A DNA stretch of 9,257 bases from contig VGCB01000064.1 of assembly GCA_016870235.1 (NCBI GenBank), positions 1-9,257 of the forward strand. Direction: 5' to 3'. The DNA comes from Actinomycetota bacterium. GTDB taxonomy: Bacteria > Actinomycetota > Thermoleophilia > Gaiellales > Gaiellaceae. The notes under the pieces were generated by a model, which saw nothing but the letters and a program-made list of their open reading frames with translations, did no database searches and was not told where the DNA came from. Below, piece by piece: positions 1 through 9,196 of this stretch (its first letter is position 1; the number at the start of each line of letters is the position of its first letter). The translations under genes were made by a program, and so were the position numbers.

Positions 1-518
1 GCGCGACCCCGCTCGCGGCGCTCGCTCCTCACGCTCGGCGGTTCGGCCTCCATCCGTTGCAGACGTTCACGCACGACCGAGGGCCCGAGCAGCTCGACGG
101 CGCGTGGGGCGCGGTCACGGCCGAGGCGCCGGCTGCCGCGCGGATCGCGGTCGAGCTCGCCGAGGCTCTCGGACTGCGGCCGTTCCGGATCGACGACGGG
201 ATGCGGGCGCTCTACCACGCGGGCGCCGTGATGGCCTCCAACTACCTCGTCACCCTCCGCCGGGCCGCAGGCTCGCTGCTCGACGCAGCCGGCGCGCCGC
301 CGGAGGCGCTCGATCCGCTGCTCCGCCGCACGATCGACAACGGGTTCGCGCTGACGGGGCCGATCGACCGTGGCGACTGGGAGACGGTCGAGCGCCACCT
401 CGAGGTCGTCGCCTCGGTCGAGCCGGAGCTCGCGACCGCCTACCGCGCGCTCGCGCTCCTCACCGCGGCGCAGGCCAGCCGGACCGTCCCCGACGAGCTC
501 TCGGGAGCGCTCGCGTGA
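1..518 (+). CDS. DUF2520 / Rossmann-like dehydrogenase, C-terminal part (5' end cut by window)
   Basis: The reading frame is open from the window edge (first full codon at base 3) to TGA at 516-518, so 171 residues of a longer protein are visible. The fragment begins just upstream of GLHPLQTFT and continues with YHAGAVMASNYLVTL and ALTGPIDRGDWETVERHL. I recognise these as hallmarks of the DUF2520 domain, which follows an NAD(P)-binding Rossmann domain and resembles the helical C-terminal half of ketopantoate reductase and 6-phosphogluconate dehydrogenase. The Rossmann half lies outside the window. A TTG at 57 is not a believable start, because homologous sequence continues in frame upstream of it. 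The stop overlaps the panC start by 4 bp (GTGA), which suggests a shared transcript and a role near pantothenate synthesis. Reduction of ketopantoate is an attractive but unproven function. The family is confident; the substrate is not known. Confidence 0.88.
   Translation, partial: ATPLAALAPHARRFGLHPLQTFTHDRGPEQLDGAWGAVTAEAPAAARIAVELAEALGLRPFRIDDGMRALYHAGAVMASNYLVTLRRAAGSLLDAAGAPPEALDPLLRRTIDNGFALTGPIDRGDWETVERHLEVVASVEPELATAYRALALLTAAQASRTVPDELSGALA
503..507 (+). promoter_or_regulatory. Ribosome binding site of panC
   Basis: GGGAG lies 7 nt before the GTG at 515. This supports GTG as the panC start despite its overlap with the preceding stop codon. Confidence 0.6.
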
Positions 519-1288
519 ACGTCTGCCGGACTTCGTACGACATCCGCGCCGCCCTCGCGCCGCGGCGCGCCGGCCGCGTCGGGCTCGTCCCCACGATGGG
601 CGCGCTCCACGACGGCCATCGCAGCCTGCTCTCCGCCGCCCGGGATGAGTGCGACACGGTTGTGATGAGCCTGTTCGTGAACCCGGCGCAGTTCGGGGAC
701 ACCGGCGACCTCTCGGCCTACCCGCGCACCGAGGAGAGCGACGTCGCCCGCGCGGCCGAGGCGGGAGTCGACGTCGTCTTCGCGCCGACCGCCGAGGCGA
801 TGTACCCACCCGGTTTCCAGACGTGGGTCGAGGTCGGCGAGCTCGGCCGGATCCTCGAGGGCGCGCACCGTCCCGGGCACTTCCGCGGCGTCGCCACGGT
901 CTGCCTCAAGCTCTTCAACATCGTCCGCCCGAACGTCGTGTTCTTCGGGCAGAAGGACGCGCAGCAGGTGGCGGTGCTCCGCCGCATGCTGCTCGACCTC
1001 GATCTCGAGATCGAGCTCCGGGCGCTGCCCACGGTCCGCGATGCGGATGGGCTCGCGCTCTCGTCGCGGAACGCTCGGCTCTCGCCGGCCGACCGCAAGA
1101 TCGCCCTCACCCTTCCCCGTGCCCTCGCGTCGATGAGCCCCGACGCCGCCCGCGCGATCCTCGCCGACGCCGGCGTCGACATCGACTACGTCGAGATTGC
1201 CCCCTTCGACCCGCCCGTCCTCGCCGGCGCGATCCGCGTCGGCGACGTCCGCCTGATCGACAACGTCCCCCTGGAGGTCACGTCATGA
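515..1288 (+). CDS. panC: Pantoate--beta-alanine ligase (pantothenate synthetase)
   Basis: This cytoplasmic enzyme makes pantothenate from pantoate, beta-alanine and ATP through a pantoyl-adenylate. The 257-residue protein shows the nucleotidyltransferase motif PTMGALHDGH (residues 26-35, with His32 and His35), SLFVNPAQF (52-60), YPRT (69-72), LEGAHRPGHFRGV (114-126), FFGQKDAQQ (143-151, with Lys147, Asp148 and Gln151) and the KMSKS-like SSRN (183-186). By family knowledge these are the ATP, pantoate and catalytic residues. GTG at 515 is chosen because it puts MNVCRTSYDIRAAL at the expected N-terminus, follows a good ribosome binding site and overlaps the upstream stop. The stop overlaps the panB start (ATGA). 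The protein is shorter than the usual roughly 280 residues. The missing residues lie in the C-terminal dimerisation domain after SSRN, not in the active site. Confidence 0.97.
   Translation: MNVCRTSYDIRAALAPRRAGRVGLVPTMGALHDGHRSLLSAARDECDTVVMSLFVNPAQFGDTGDLSAYPRTEESDVARAAEAGVDVVFAPTAEAMYPPGFQTWVEVGELGRILEGAHRPGHFRGVATVCLKLFNIVRPNVVFFGQKDAQQVAVLRRMLLDLDLEIELRALPTVRDADGLALSSRNARLSPADRKIALTLPRALASMSPDAARAILADAGVDIDYVEIAPFDPPVLAGAIRVGDVRLIDNVPLEVTS
1273..1277 (+). promoter_or_regulatory. Ribosome binding site of panB
   Basis: GGAGG lies inside the end of panC, 7 nt before the ATG at 1285, and fixes the panB start. Confidence 0.75.
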
Positions 1289-2187
1289 GCACTCGCCCGC
1301 GCACCCCTGCCCCGGGAACGCCTGCCCCCGGCAAGCTCCCGATCACCGAGCTCGCCGATCTCAAGGCGCGGCGACAGCCGATCACGATGGTGACGGCGTA
1401 CGACGCGCCGTCGGGACGGCTCGCCGACGAGGCGGGCGTCGACATGGTCCTGGTCGGCGACTCGGCCGCGATGACCGTCCTCGGGCACGACTCGACGGTG
1501 CCGGCGACGATGGACGAGATGATCGTCCTCACCCGCGCGGTCACACGCGGGGCCCGGCGCCCGCTCGTCGTCGCGGATCTCCCCTTCGGCTCGTACCAGG
1601 TGTCCGACGAGGAGGCGATCCGGAACGCGATCCGCTTCGTCAAGGAGGCGGGTGCCGACGCGGTCAAGCTCGAGGGCGCCGGCCCGATGCTGTCGCGCGT
1701 GGAGGGGATCGTCGCGGCCGGCGTCCCCGTGATGGGGCACATCGGGCTCACGCCCCAGACGGCGACGATGCTGGGCGGGTTCAAGGCGCAAGGCCGGAGC
1801 GCGGAGAAGGCGGTGCGGCTGATGCGCGACGCCTTCGACCTCCAGGCGGCGGGCTGCTTCGCGATCGTGCTCGAGGCGGTTCCGGCCGTCGTCGCCGAGC
1901 GGATCAGCGAGCGGCTCGAGATCCCCACGATCGGGATCGGCGCCGGCCGCGGCACCGACGGCCAGGTGCTCGTCTGGCACGACATGCTCGGGCTCTACGA
2001 CGGGCACGCGCCGCGCTTCGTCAAGCGGTACGCCTCGCTCGCCGGCGAGATCACCTCGGCGCTCGAGCGCTACGTCGCCGACGTCCGCGAGGGCCACTTC
2101 CCCGAGCAGGTGCACACGTACTCGATGCCCGAGGAGGAGCTCGCGGAGTTCGAGGCAGCCGTCGGCGCCCGCCTGCCGGTGATCTGA
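1285..2187 (+). CDS. panB: 3-methyl-2-oxobutanoate hydroxymethyltransferase (ketopantoate hydroxymethyltransferase)
   Basis: This enzyme transfers a hydroxymethyl group from methylene-tetrahydrofolate to 2-oxoisovalerate, giving ketopantoate, the first committed step of pantothenate synthesis. The 300-residue TIM-barrel protein has the metal-binding Asp59 (VGDS), Asp98 (ADLPFGSY) and Glu130 (VKLEG), the MGHIGLTPQ motif (150-158), the catalytic-base position Glu197 (IVLEAVP) and GIGAG (217-221). The N-terminus carries a Pro/Ala-rich stretch of about 15 residues with a doubled TPAPG. It precedes the conserved core (ITELADLKA) and is probably a flexible tail. ATG at 1285 follows GGAGG and overlaps the panC stop by 4 bp, so the two genes are probably translationally coupled. 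Length and motifs are normal for the family. Confidence 0.97.
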   Translation: MSTRPRTPAPGTPAPGKLPITELADLKARRQPITMVTAYDAPSGRLADEAGVDMVLVGDSAAMTVLGHDSTVPATMDEMIVLTRAVTRGARRPLVVADLPFGSYQVSDEEAIRNAIRFVKEAGADAVKLEGAGPMLSRVEGIVAAGVPVMGHIGLTPQTATMLGGFKAQGRSAEKAVRLMRDAFDLQAAGCFAIVLEAVPAVVAERISERLEIPTIGIGAGRGTDGQVLVWHDMLGLYDGHAPRFVKRYASLAGEITSALERYVADVREGHFPEQVHTYSMPEEELAEFEAAVGARLPVI

Positions 2188-2210
2188 GCTGGGCCCGGGA
2201 TGTGCGCGAT

Positions 2211-2255
2211 CGTCCGGACGGGGCCCGCGTTCGCGTCCGGCTGAAGCCGGACGCG
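2211..2255. repeat. TGAA-loop palindrome, copy A, in the convergent panB / Yip1-like gap
   Basis: Bases 2232-2255 form a perfect 10-bp stem (arm CGCGTCCGGC) closed by the tetraloop TGAA. Just upstream, 2211-2220 is a separate 10-bp palindrome, CGTCCGGACG, sharing the GTCCGG core. There is no T-run on either side, so this is not a classic intrinsic terminator. Its position between two convergent stops still suits a bidirectional transcription barrier. Similar sequences recur at 8800, 8972 and 9034, so it belongs to a dispersed REP-like family. Confidence 0.75.
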
Positions 2256-2265
2256 GGGCAAACCG

Positions 2266-2952
2266 CTACAGCACGTACGGCAGCGCCGCGACGACGGCGA
2301 CCGCGACCGCCGCGAGACCGAGGGCGACCGCGACGCCTCGCCAGGGCAGGCGCATCGCCGTCCGCAGGCCGATCGCCAGCAGGACGAGGCTCCAGGCGAC
2401 GAAGGCGAGGCCGAGCGCGACCACGATCGCGCGGCCGACGTCCTCGTCGCTGCCGCCCGAGCGGAAGAAGTCGCCGCCGAAGGCGATCAGCGCAACCGGC
2501 ACGGTGACGAAGAGGGAGAGCGCGATCGGGAGCGCGGAGAACCCCGCCACCTGGCGCGCCCGCCGCGCGGGCTCGAGCGAGCCGGCGCCGCGGATCCCGA
2601 TCCAGAGCGCAAGCGAGACCAGCACGTAGACGACGACGCCGGCGGCCGAGCCGCCGATGAAGGTGAGGACGACGGCGACGATCCCGTCGATCGACCCGTC
2701 GTCGAGCAGCCGCCCCCAGGTCGGGGTGAGAACGGCGCCTCCCATGCCGGCCAGGAGGACGATCGCAAGCAACGGCTCCTGCCGCGCCGCGACGTCGTCC
2801 TCGTCGTCTTCGCGCAGCGCGCGGAACACGGTCGCGGGGGCCGTCAGGAGCCTGGGCAGAAGTCGCCACCAGCGCCGCGAGGCCGCTTCGACCGCCGGCT
2901 CGCGGAGTGCCGCCGCCCGATCGGCGCGCGCGACCTGCTTCTCGTCGTCCAC
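2266..2952 (-). CDS. Yip1-like polytopic membrane protein
   Basis: This 228-residue protein has a charged cytoplasmic N-terminus with RRWWRLLPRLLTAPATVFRAL (about 27-46), a pattern typical of bacterial Yip1-domain (PF04893-type) proteins. About five hydrophobic segments follow, near residues 60-78, 90-119, 138-160, 173-196 and 205-226. No catalytic motif is visible. Bacterial members have no settled function; they are integral inner-membrane proteins. The gene is convergent with panB and runs the same way as the GGDEF-EAL gene, 123 bp downstream of its stop. The start is GTG at 2952, since the in-frame sequence upstream lacks family character. A TACCCT hexamer 6 nt before the GTG suggests a leaderless transcript. 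The family call rests on topology and the N-terminal motif and is moderately sure. A generic uncharacterised membrane protein is the alternative. Confidence 0.75.
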   Translation of the reverse strand: MDDEKQVARADRAAALREPAVEAASRRWWRLLPRLLTAPATVFRALREDDEDDVAARQEPLLAIVLLAGMGGAVLTPTWGRLLDDGSIDGIVAVVLTFIGGSAAGVVVYVLVSLALWIGIRGAGSLEPARRARQVAGFSALPIALSLFVTVPVALIAFGGDFFRSGGSDEDVGRAIVVALGLAFVAWSLVLLAIGLRTAMRLPWRGVAVALGLAAVAVAVVAALPYVL

Positions 2953-2958
2953 GCCCCG

Positions 2959-2964
2959 AGGGTA
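2959..2964 (-). promoter_or_regulatory. Possible -10 element of the Yip1-like gene (leaderless)
   Basis: On the minus strand TACCCT fits TANNNT and ends 6 nt before the GTG start, so transcription could begin at the start codon. No convincing -35 hexamer is visible. There is GGGG just before the GTG but no properly spaced Shine-Dalgarno. Confidence 0.35.
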
Positions 2965-3075
2965 GCCACCGCAGCCGGGCTCGCGGGCGTCGGTCGCGTC
3001 ACCCGTCTCGCGATGCGATCGCCGCTGCCGGCCAGGCGCGCGTCGCCCGGCACCGGAAGCGCAGCGTCCGCGAGG

Positions 3076-5664
3076 CTACGCTGCGACCTCGTTCTCGACC
3101 ACGTGCGGGAGATGGGGCGCCACGAGATAGCGGGTGACGCCGATCGGTGCGGACGGCTCGCCGTAGAGGAACCCCTGGCCGAAGCGACAGCCGATGTGCT
3201 CGAGCGACGCGGCCTGCGCGGGCGACTCGATGCCCTCGGCGATCACGTGCATGCCGAGCGACGTCGCCAGGCGCATGATCGTCTCCACGAACGCGGCGTC
3301 GACCTCGCTGTGCGGCAGCCGGGCGATGAAGGGTTGGGCGATCTTGAGGACGTCCATCGGGAAGTCTCGCATGTGGGCGAGCGAGGAGTGGCCGGTCCCG
3401 AAGTCGTCGAGCGCGAGGGAGACCCCGAGGCGACGGAGCTCCTCCATCGTGCGGAGCGCCTCCCGCGGGCGGTGCATGACCCCGCTCTCGGTGATCTCCA
3501 GAACGAGCCGATCGGGCGGCAGGCCCGACTCCGCGAGCGCGCGCGCGACCTCGCGGACGAGCTGGCGGGAGTGGAGCTCGCTCGGCGCCAGGTTGACGGT
3601 CACGGTCAGCGCCGAGTGATCCGGGAACGCGCGCTGCCAGCCGCGAACCTGCTTGCAGGCCTCGTGGAGCACGACGCGGCCGATCTCCGGCATCAGGCCG
3701 ATCTCGTCCGCGAGCGAGATGAACCCGCCGGGGCCCATCAGCGGCTTGCCGGCACGTCCCCACCGGGCGAGCGCCTCGAGCGCGACGAGCGCGCCGGTCT
3801 CCATGTCGACGATCGGCTGGTAGTGCACGAGGATCTCTCCCCGGTCGACGGACCGTGCGAGCGCCGTCGCCATCTCGTGGCGGGCGCGGACCTGCTCCTG
3901 CATCTGCGGCTCGAACACCGAGAGCCGCCGCTTGCCCTGCCGCTTGGCCGCGTACATGGCGACGTCCGCCTGGCGCAGGAGCTCCTCGGCGCCGGTGTGA
4001 TTGCCTGCGAAAGCGATCCCCACGCTCGAGTGGACGGCGACGTCTTGCCCGTTGATCGTGAACGGCGCCTCCAGGGCGTCGAGCAGCCTCTGACCGATGC
4101 TGACGGCCTCCTCCTCGGTCAGGACCTCTGCGAGCACGGCGAACTCGTCGCCGCCCAGCCGAGCTGCCGTGTCGGAAGGCCGGATCTCGCGCTCGACCCG
4201 GGCGGCGACGGCGAGCAGCAGGTCGTCGCCGGCCGAGTGGCCGAGGGTGTCGTTCACGGTCTTGAAGTCGTCGAGATCGAGGAAGAGGACGGCGACGCGT
4301 CGTCCCGCGTCCCGCTCGGCCAGCGCCTGGGAGACGGAGTCGTAGAACAGCGTCCGGTTCGCGAGACCGGTCAGCGTGTCGTGGTACGCCCGGTGGCGGA
4401 GCTCCTCCTTGAGCACGGTCAGCTCGTTCAGCGACTGCTCGAGGCTGTCGTTCTCGAGCATCAGCCCCGCGTGCGTGCCGAACGTCTGGAACAGCCGGGC
4501 CTCGGCGTCCGAGAAGGGCTCGTGGGCGTCGGCGCGGCCGACGGCGAGCACCGAGTGAACGCCGCGGTCGCCGCGCAGCGCGATCAGCAGCCCGTGCTCC
4601 ACCCCACGCTCCGAGAACGCGGCGCGGATGTCGGCGGGAGCGGAGTCGATCGACACGGTCACCGGCCCGTCGGCGAAGACGGCGTGACGGATGGCGGCGT
4701 CGTCTGCGAGCGAGAGCCCGACCGGCCGAAGGCGCTCCTCCACGCCGTGGCAGATCTCGGCCAGCAGTCGCTTGTCGTTCTCCCGCGAGAGGATCACGAT
4801 CCAGGCCGCGTCGGCGTCGACGAGACGGCGCGTCGACGCGAGGAGCTGCGAGATCGCGGACTCGAGCCCGTGCGCCCGCTGCGCCATCTGCAGCGACTCC
4901 TGAAGGCCGCTCAGCTGCACGAGCCGGCGGTTCTCCCGTTCGCGCGCTCGCAGCGCCAGGGCGGTCGAGACGAACGGGAGGACGAGCAGCGCCGCGAGCG
5001 ACCACCTGCGCTCGGCCACGAGATTGGCCGCGATCACCGCGAGCGCGCCGCCGGCGAGCACCGACGAGAGCCCGAGGAGCGCCTCGAGGAACCGTTCGCC
5101 CGAGGTGAGGCCGGGGATCCCGCTCGTGGCGACGTGGATCAGGCCCGCTGCGGCTCCGCCCGCGAGCGCGGCGAGCACCGCCGGCCTCCAATCGCCCGCG
5201 GCGAAGTGGTCGCGGAGCAGCCCGAACACGGCGACGGAGGCGGAGGCGGAGATCGAGGCGGCGCCGAGTCGGCGGAGGAACACCGTCGAGCGCACGGAGC
5301 CGAACGCGAGCGTCATCAGCAGGACGGCGCCGACGTGCGACGGCACGGCGAGCCGAGCCGGGCCCTCGAGCAGCGCGAAGGCCATCGCGGCCGAGCCGGC
5401 GGCGATCGCGCCCGGGGAGATGCCGCGGCGATCGGCAAGACCGTGCACCTCCGTCAGGAGGAAGACGAGCGGGATCACCCAGACGGGGACGGTTCCCTTG
5501 GAGCCCGCGTCGGTGACGGCCGACACGGCGGCGGCGGTTCCGAGACCGAGGACGACGACGAGGGTCGTCAGCGGCTTGCCGCGGATGCCCGATGCCCGGA
5601 GGCCTCCGATCGTCGGCCGGGGACGAGCGGGAACGGCGGCAGGCGGCGTCCGGAGGGAGCCCAT
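3076..5664 (-). CDS. Membrane-anchored GAF-GGDEF-EAL protein (cyclic-di-GMP synthesis/degradation)
   Basis: The protein has 862 residues. Residues 30-238 are strongly hydrophobic with about seven or eight membrane segments, ending in a basic, probably helical linker (239-262). Residues about 262-405 look like a GAF sensor domain. The GGDEF domain (about 418-585) has LDLDDFKTVND (metal-binding Asp463), RLGGDEF (GGDEF at 504-508) and the inhibitory I-site RPSD (495-498) exactly five residues before GGDEF. The EAL domain (about 598-850) keeps YQPIVD, Glu630 (EAL), Asn691, Glu723, Asp753-Asp754 (DDFGTG), Lys774, Glu810 and Gln830. Both diguanylate cyclase and phosphodiesterase activities are therefore possible by motif, and which dominates cannot be read from sequence. 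The usual KID after the EAL lysine position is KIA here; the lysine remains. ATG at 5664 is the only good start; the longer open frame upstream runs into uvrA antisense and has no family sequence. The signal sensed is unknown. Confidence 0.95.
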   Translation of the reverse strand: MGSLRTPPAAVPARPRPTIGGLRASGIRGKPLTTLVVVLGLGTAAAVSAVTDAGSKGTVPVWVIPLVFLLTEVHGLADRRGISPGAIAAGSAAMAFALLEGPARLAVPSHVGAVLLMTLAFGSVRSTVFLRRLGAASISASASVAVFGLLRDHFAAGDWRPAVLAALAGGAAAGLIHVATSGIPGLTSGERFLEALLGLSSVLAGGALAVIAANLVAERRWSLAALLVLPFVSTALALRARERENRRLVQLSGLQESLQMAQRAHGLESAISQLLASTRRLVDADAAWIVILSRENDKRLLAEICHGVEERLRPVGLSLADDAAIRHAVFADGPVTVSIDSAPADIRAAFSERGVEHGLLIALRGDRGVHSVLAVGRADAHEPFSDAEARLFQTFGTHAGLMLENDSLEQSLNELTVLKEELRHRAYHDTLTGLANRTLFYDSVSQALAERDAGRRVAVLFLDLDDFKTVNDTLGHSAGDDLLLAVAARVEREIRPSDTAARLGGDEFAVLAEVLTEEEAVSIGQRLLDALEAPFTINGQDVAVHSSVGIAFAGNHTGAEELLRQADVAMYAAKRQGKRRLSVFEPQMQEQVRARHEMATALARSVDRGEILVHYQPIVDMETGALVALEALARWGRAGKPLMGPGGFISLADEIGLMPEIGRVVLHEACKQVRGWQRAFPDHSALTVTVNLAPSELHSRQLVREVARALAESGLPPDRLVLEITESGVMHRPREALRTMEELRRLGVSLALDDFGTGHSSLAHMRDFPMDVLKIAQPFIARLPHSEVDAAFVETIMRLATSLGMHVIAEGIESPAQAASLEHIGCRFGQGFLYGEPSAPIGVTRYLVAPHLPHVVENEVAA

Positions 5665-5680
5665 GGTCTCAACGTCGGCC

Positions 5681-5714
5681 GGATCACCCGTCCGGGTATC
5701 CCCCGGGCGGGGGT
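5681..5714 (-). promoter_or_regulatory. Tandem hairpins in the leader of the GGDEF-EAL gene
   Basis: Read on the minus strand, CCCCCGCCCGGGGG forms a 5-bp stem. Directly after it comes an 8-bp stem, GGATACCC with GGGT(G)ATCC, closed by GGAC and carrying one bulged G (5681-5701). It ends 16 nt before the ATG at 5664. No clear Shine-Dalgarno is visible in between (only TTGAG). The structures could affect translation or simply reflect GC-richness. The sequence does not match the cyclic-di-GMP riboswitch (GEMM) consensus as I know it. Confidence 0.3.
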
Positions 5715-5790
5715 TCGTCGATCCCGCGCCGGGGGAACGACCCCGGCTCCCGCCGCGCGCGCGCCCGTTCCGCGCGCCGGTCGCACGCCC

Positions 5791-5808
5791 GTCGGAGCCC
5801 TGTCCGAC
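5791..5808 (-). terminator. Weak hairpin after uvrA
   Basis: GTCGGA and TCCGAC form a perfect 6-bp inverted repeat with a 6-nt loop, starting 9 nt past the uvrA stop. No U-tract follows, so intrinsic termination is doubtful. It may reduce read-through into the gene downstream. Confidence 0.3.
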
Positions 5809-5816
5809 CCGAGCGG

Positions 5817-8663
<2,847 letters not shown>

Positions 8664-8670
8664 CGAGTCG

Positions 8671-8676
8671 AGTCTA
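8671..8676 (-). promoter_or_regulatory. Probable -10 element of uvrA, leaderless start
   Basis: Minus-strand TAGACT fits TANNNT and ends exactly 7 nt before the ATG at 8663, so the first transcribed base would be the A of the start codon. No Shine-Dalgarno precedes the ATG, which agrees with a leaderless message. About 17 nt upstream, the -35 position would fall on the edge of the LexA box. Confidence 0.55.
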
Positions 8677-8692
8677 ACCGGGCGCGTATGAT

Positions 8693-8706
8693 CGAACATG
8701 TGTTCG
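8693..8706 (-). promoter_or_regulatory. LexA (SOS) box of uvrA
   Basis: CGAACATGTGTTCG matches the Gram-positive/actinobacterial LexA consensus CGAACRNRYGTTYG at every position and lies 30 bp upstream of the uvrA start. In these bacteria uvrA is a classic SOS gene. The box would overlap the -35 region of the proposed promoter, a good place for repression. Confidence 0.9.
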
Positions 8707-8740
8707 CTCACACTACAGTGCCGGTCGGCTGGACGGATCG

Positions 8741-8768
8741 GTTCGATCGGGGTGAAGCCCGGGCGCGG
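8741..8768 (+). repeat. Degenerate copy of the TGAA-loop palindrome
   Basis: GGGGTGAAGCCCGGGCGCGG keeps the TGAAGCC core and the GC-rich right flank of the better copies, but its stem is only about 3-4 bp. It may be a decayed member or chance similarity. Confidence 0.3.
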
Positions 8769-8790
8769 CAGTCCACCGTCCACCCGCTCG

Positions 8791-8974
8791 CCCTGCGATG
8801 CGTCCGGCTGAAGCCAGGCGCGGGAGGCGCGGGGGGCACGGTGCCAGACCCGATCGCAAGGGAGGTGTCCCAGGGAACCGCAGGTTCCCGGCTTCAGGAT
8901 CCGAGTGCGCGCGCGTCTGCTACGTCGGTCCCTCGCTCAGCAGACGCGCGCGCACCCGGCCAGCCAACACCGCG
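8791..8974 (+). repeat. Composite palindromic direct repeat, unit 1
   Basis: This repeat of about 184 bp recurs at 9025-9196. In order it holds TGAA-loop palindrome copy B (8800-8821; 9-nt arms with one mismatch and one G-T pair), CGGTGCCAGAC (8840-8850), a perfect 7-bp hairpin GGGAACC-GCA-GGTTCCC (8873-8889), GGCTTCAGGATCCG (8890-8903), and a long hairpin (8901-8959). No open frame in it resembles a protein I know, and no transposase or target-site duplication is visible. It is best called a noncoding REP/MITE-like element. A structured RNA is possible. Confidence 0.85.
8901..8959. repeat. Long hairpin of unit 1
   Basis: A perfect 17-bp inverted repeat (8905-8921 with 8939-8955) is extended by a CCG/CGG clamp across one A-C mismatch. 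It encloses a 17-nt loop containing TCGGTCCCTC. There is no T-run on either side. Confidence 0.9.
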
Positions 8975-8993
8975 TCCGGCTGAAGCCAGGCGC
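8972..8993 (+). repeat. TGAA-loop palindrome, copy C
   Basis: GCGTCCGGC, TGAA and GCCAGGCGC match copy B exactly over 22 bases, in the same orientation. The copy begins at the very end of unit 1, in the spacer between the two composite units. Confidence 0.75.
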
Positions 8994-9024
8994 AGGGCCA
9001 TCACGACACCAAGCCGCCGCCATT

Positions 9025-9196
9025 CCCTGCGACGCTTCTGGCTGAAGCCAGACGCGGGGACGGTGCCAGACTCGATGGCAAGGGAGGGCTCCCAGGGAAC
9101 CGCAGGTTCCCGGCTTCAGGATCCGGGTGTGCGCGCGTCTGCTACCTCGGTCCCTCACCCAGCAGACGCGCGCACACCCGGCAAGCAAGCATCGCG
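9025..9196 (+). repeat. Composite palindromic direct repeat, unit 2
   Basis: This second copy of the unit at 8791 has the same order of parts: TGAA-loop palindrome copy D (9034-9055), CGGTGCCAGAC (9061-9071), GGGAACC-GCA-GGTTCCC (9095-9111), GGCTTCAGGATCCG (9112-9125) and a long hairpin (9123-9181). It lacks about 9-10 bases of a G-rich stretch between the first two parts. Differences from unit 1 are scattered, so the duplication is not recent, but the palindromes are kept. Confidence 0.85.
9123..9181. repeat. Long hairpin of unit 2
   Basis: A perfect 21-bp inverted repeat (9123-9143 with 9161-9181) encloses a 17-nt loop that shares TCGGTCCCTC with unit 1. Compared with unit 1, a C-G pair (8908/8952) has become T-A (9130/9174), and the A-C mismatch (8904/8956) is a G-C pair (9126/9178). 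Confidence 0.92.

Noticed and set aside
5665..5816. Cyclic-di-GMP (GEMM) riboswitch before the GGDEF-EAL gene
   Set aside because: Hairpins are present, but the conserved GEMM core sequences I know are absent.
8664..8783. 40-residue N-terminal extension of UvrA
   Set aside because: It would translate the LexA box and repeat-like DNA. UvrA proteins normally begin a few residues before the GAREHNLK motif, which the ATG at 8663 provides.
8873..8889. GGGAACCGCAGGTTCCC as a T-box antiterminator
   Set aside because: It loosely resembles the ACCGC part of the T-box, but the TGGN bulge, a specifier stem and a downstream aminoacyl-tRNA or amino-acid gene are not visible.
8791..9196. CRISPR array or integron attC sites
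   Set aside because: There are only two long units with near-identical internal sequence rather than short repeats with unique spacers. No attC core sites or cassette genes are seen.
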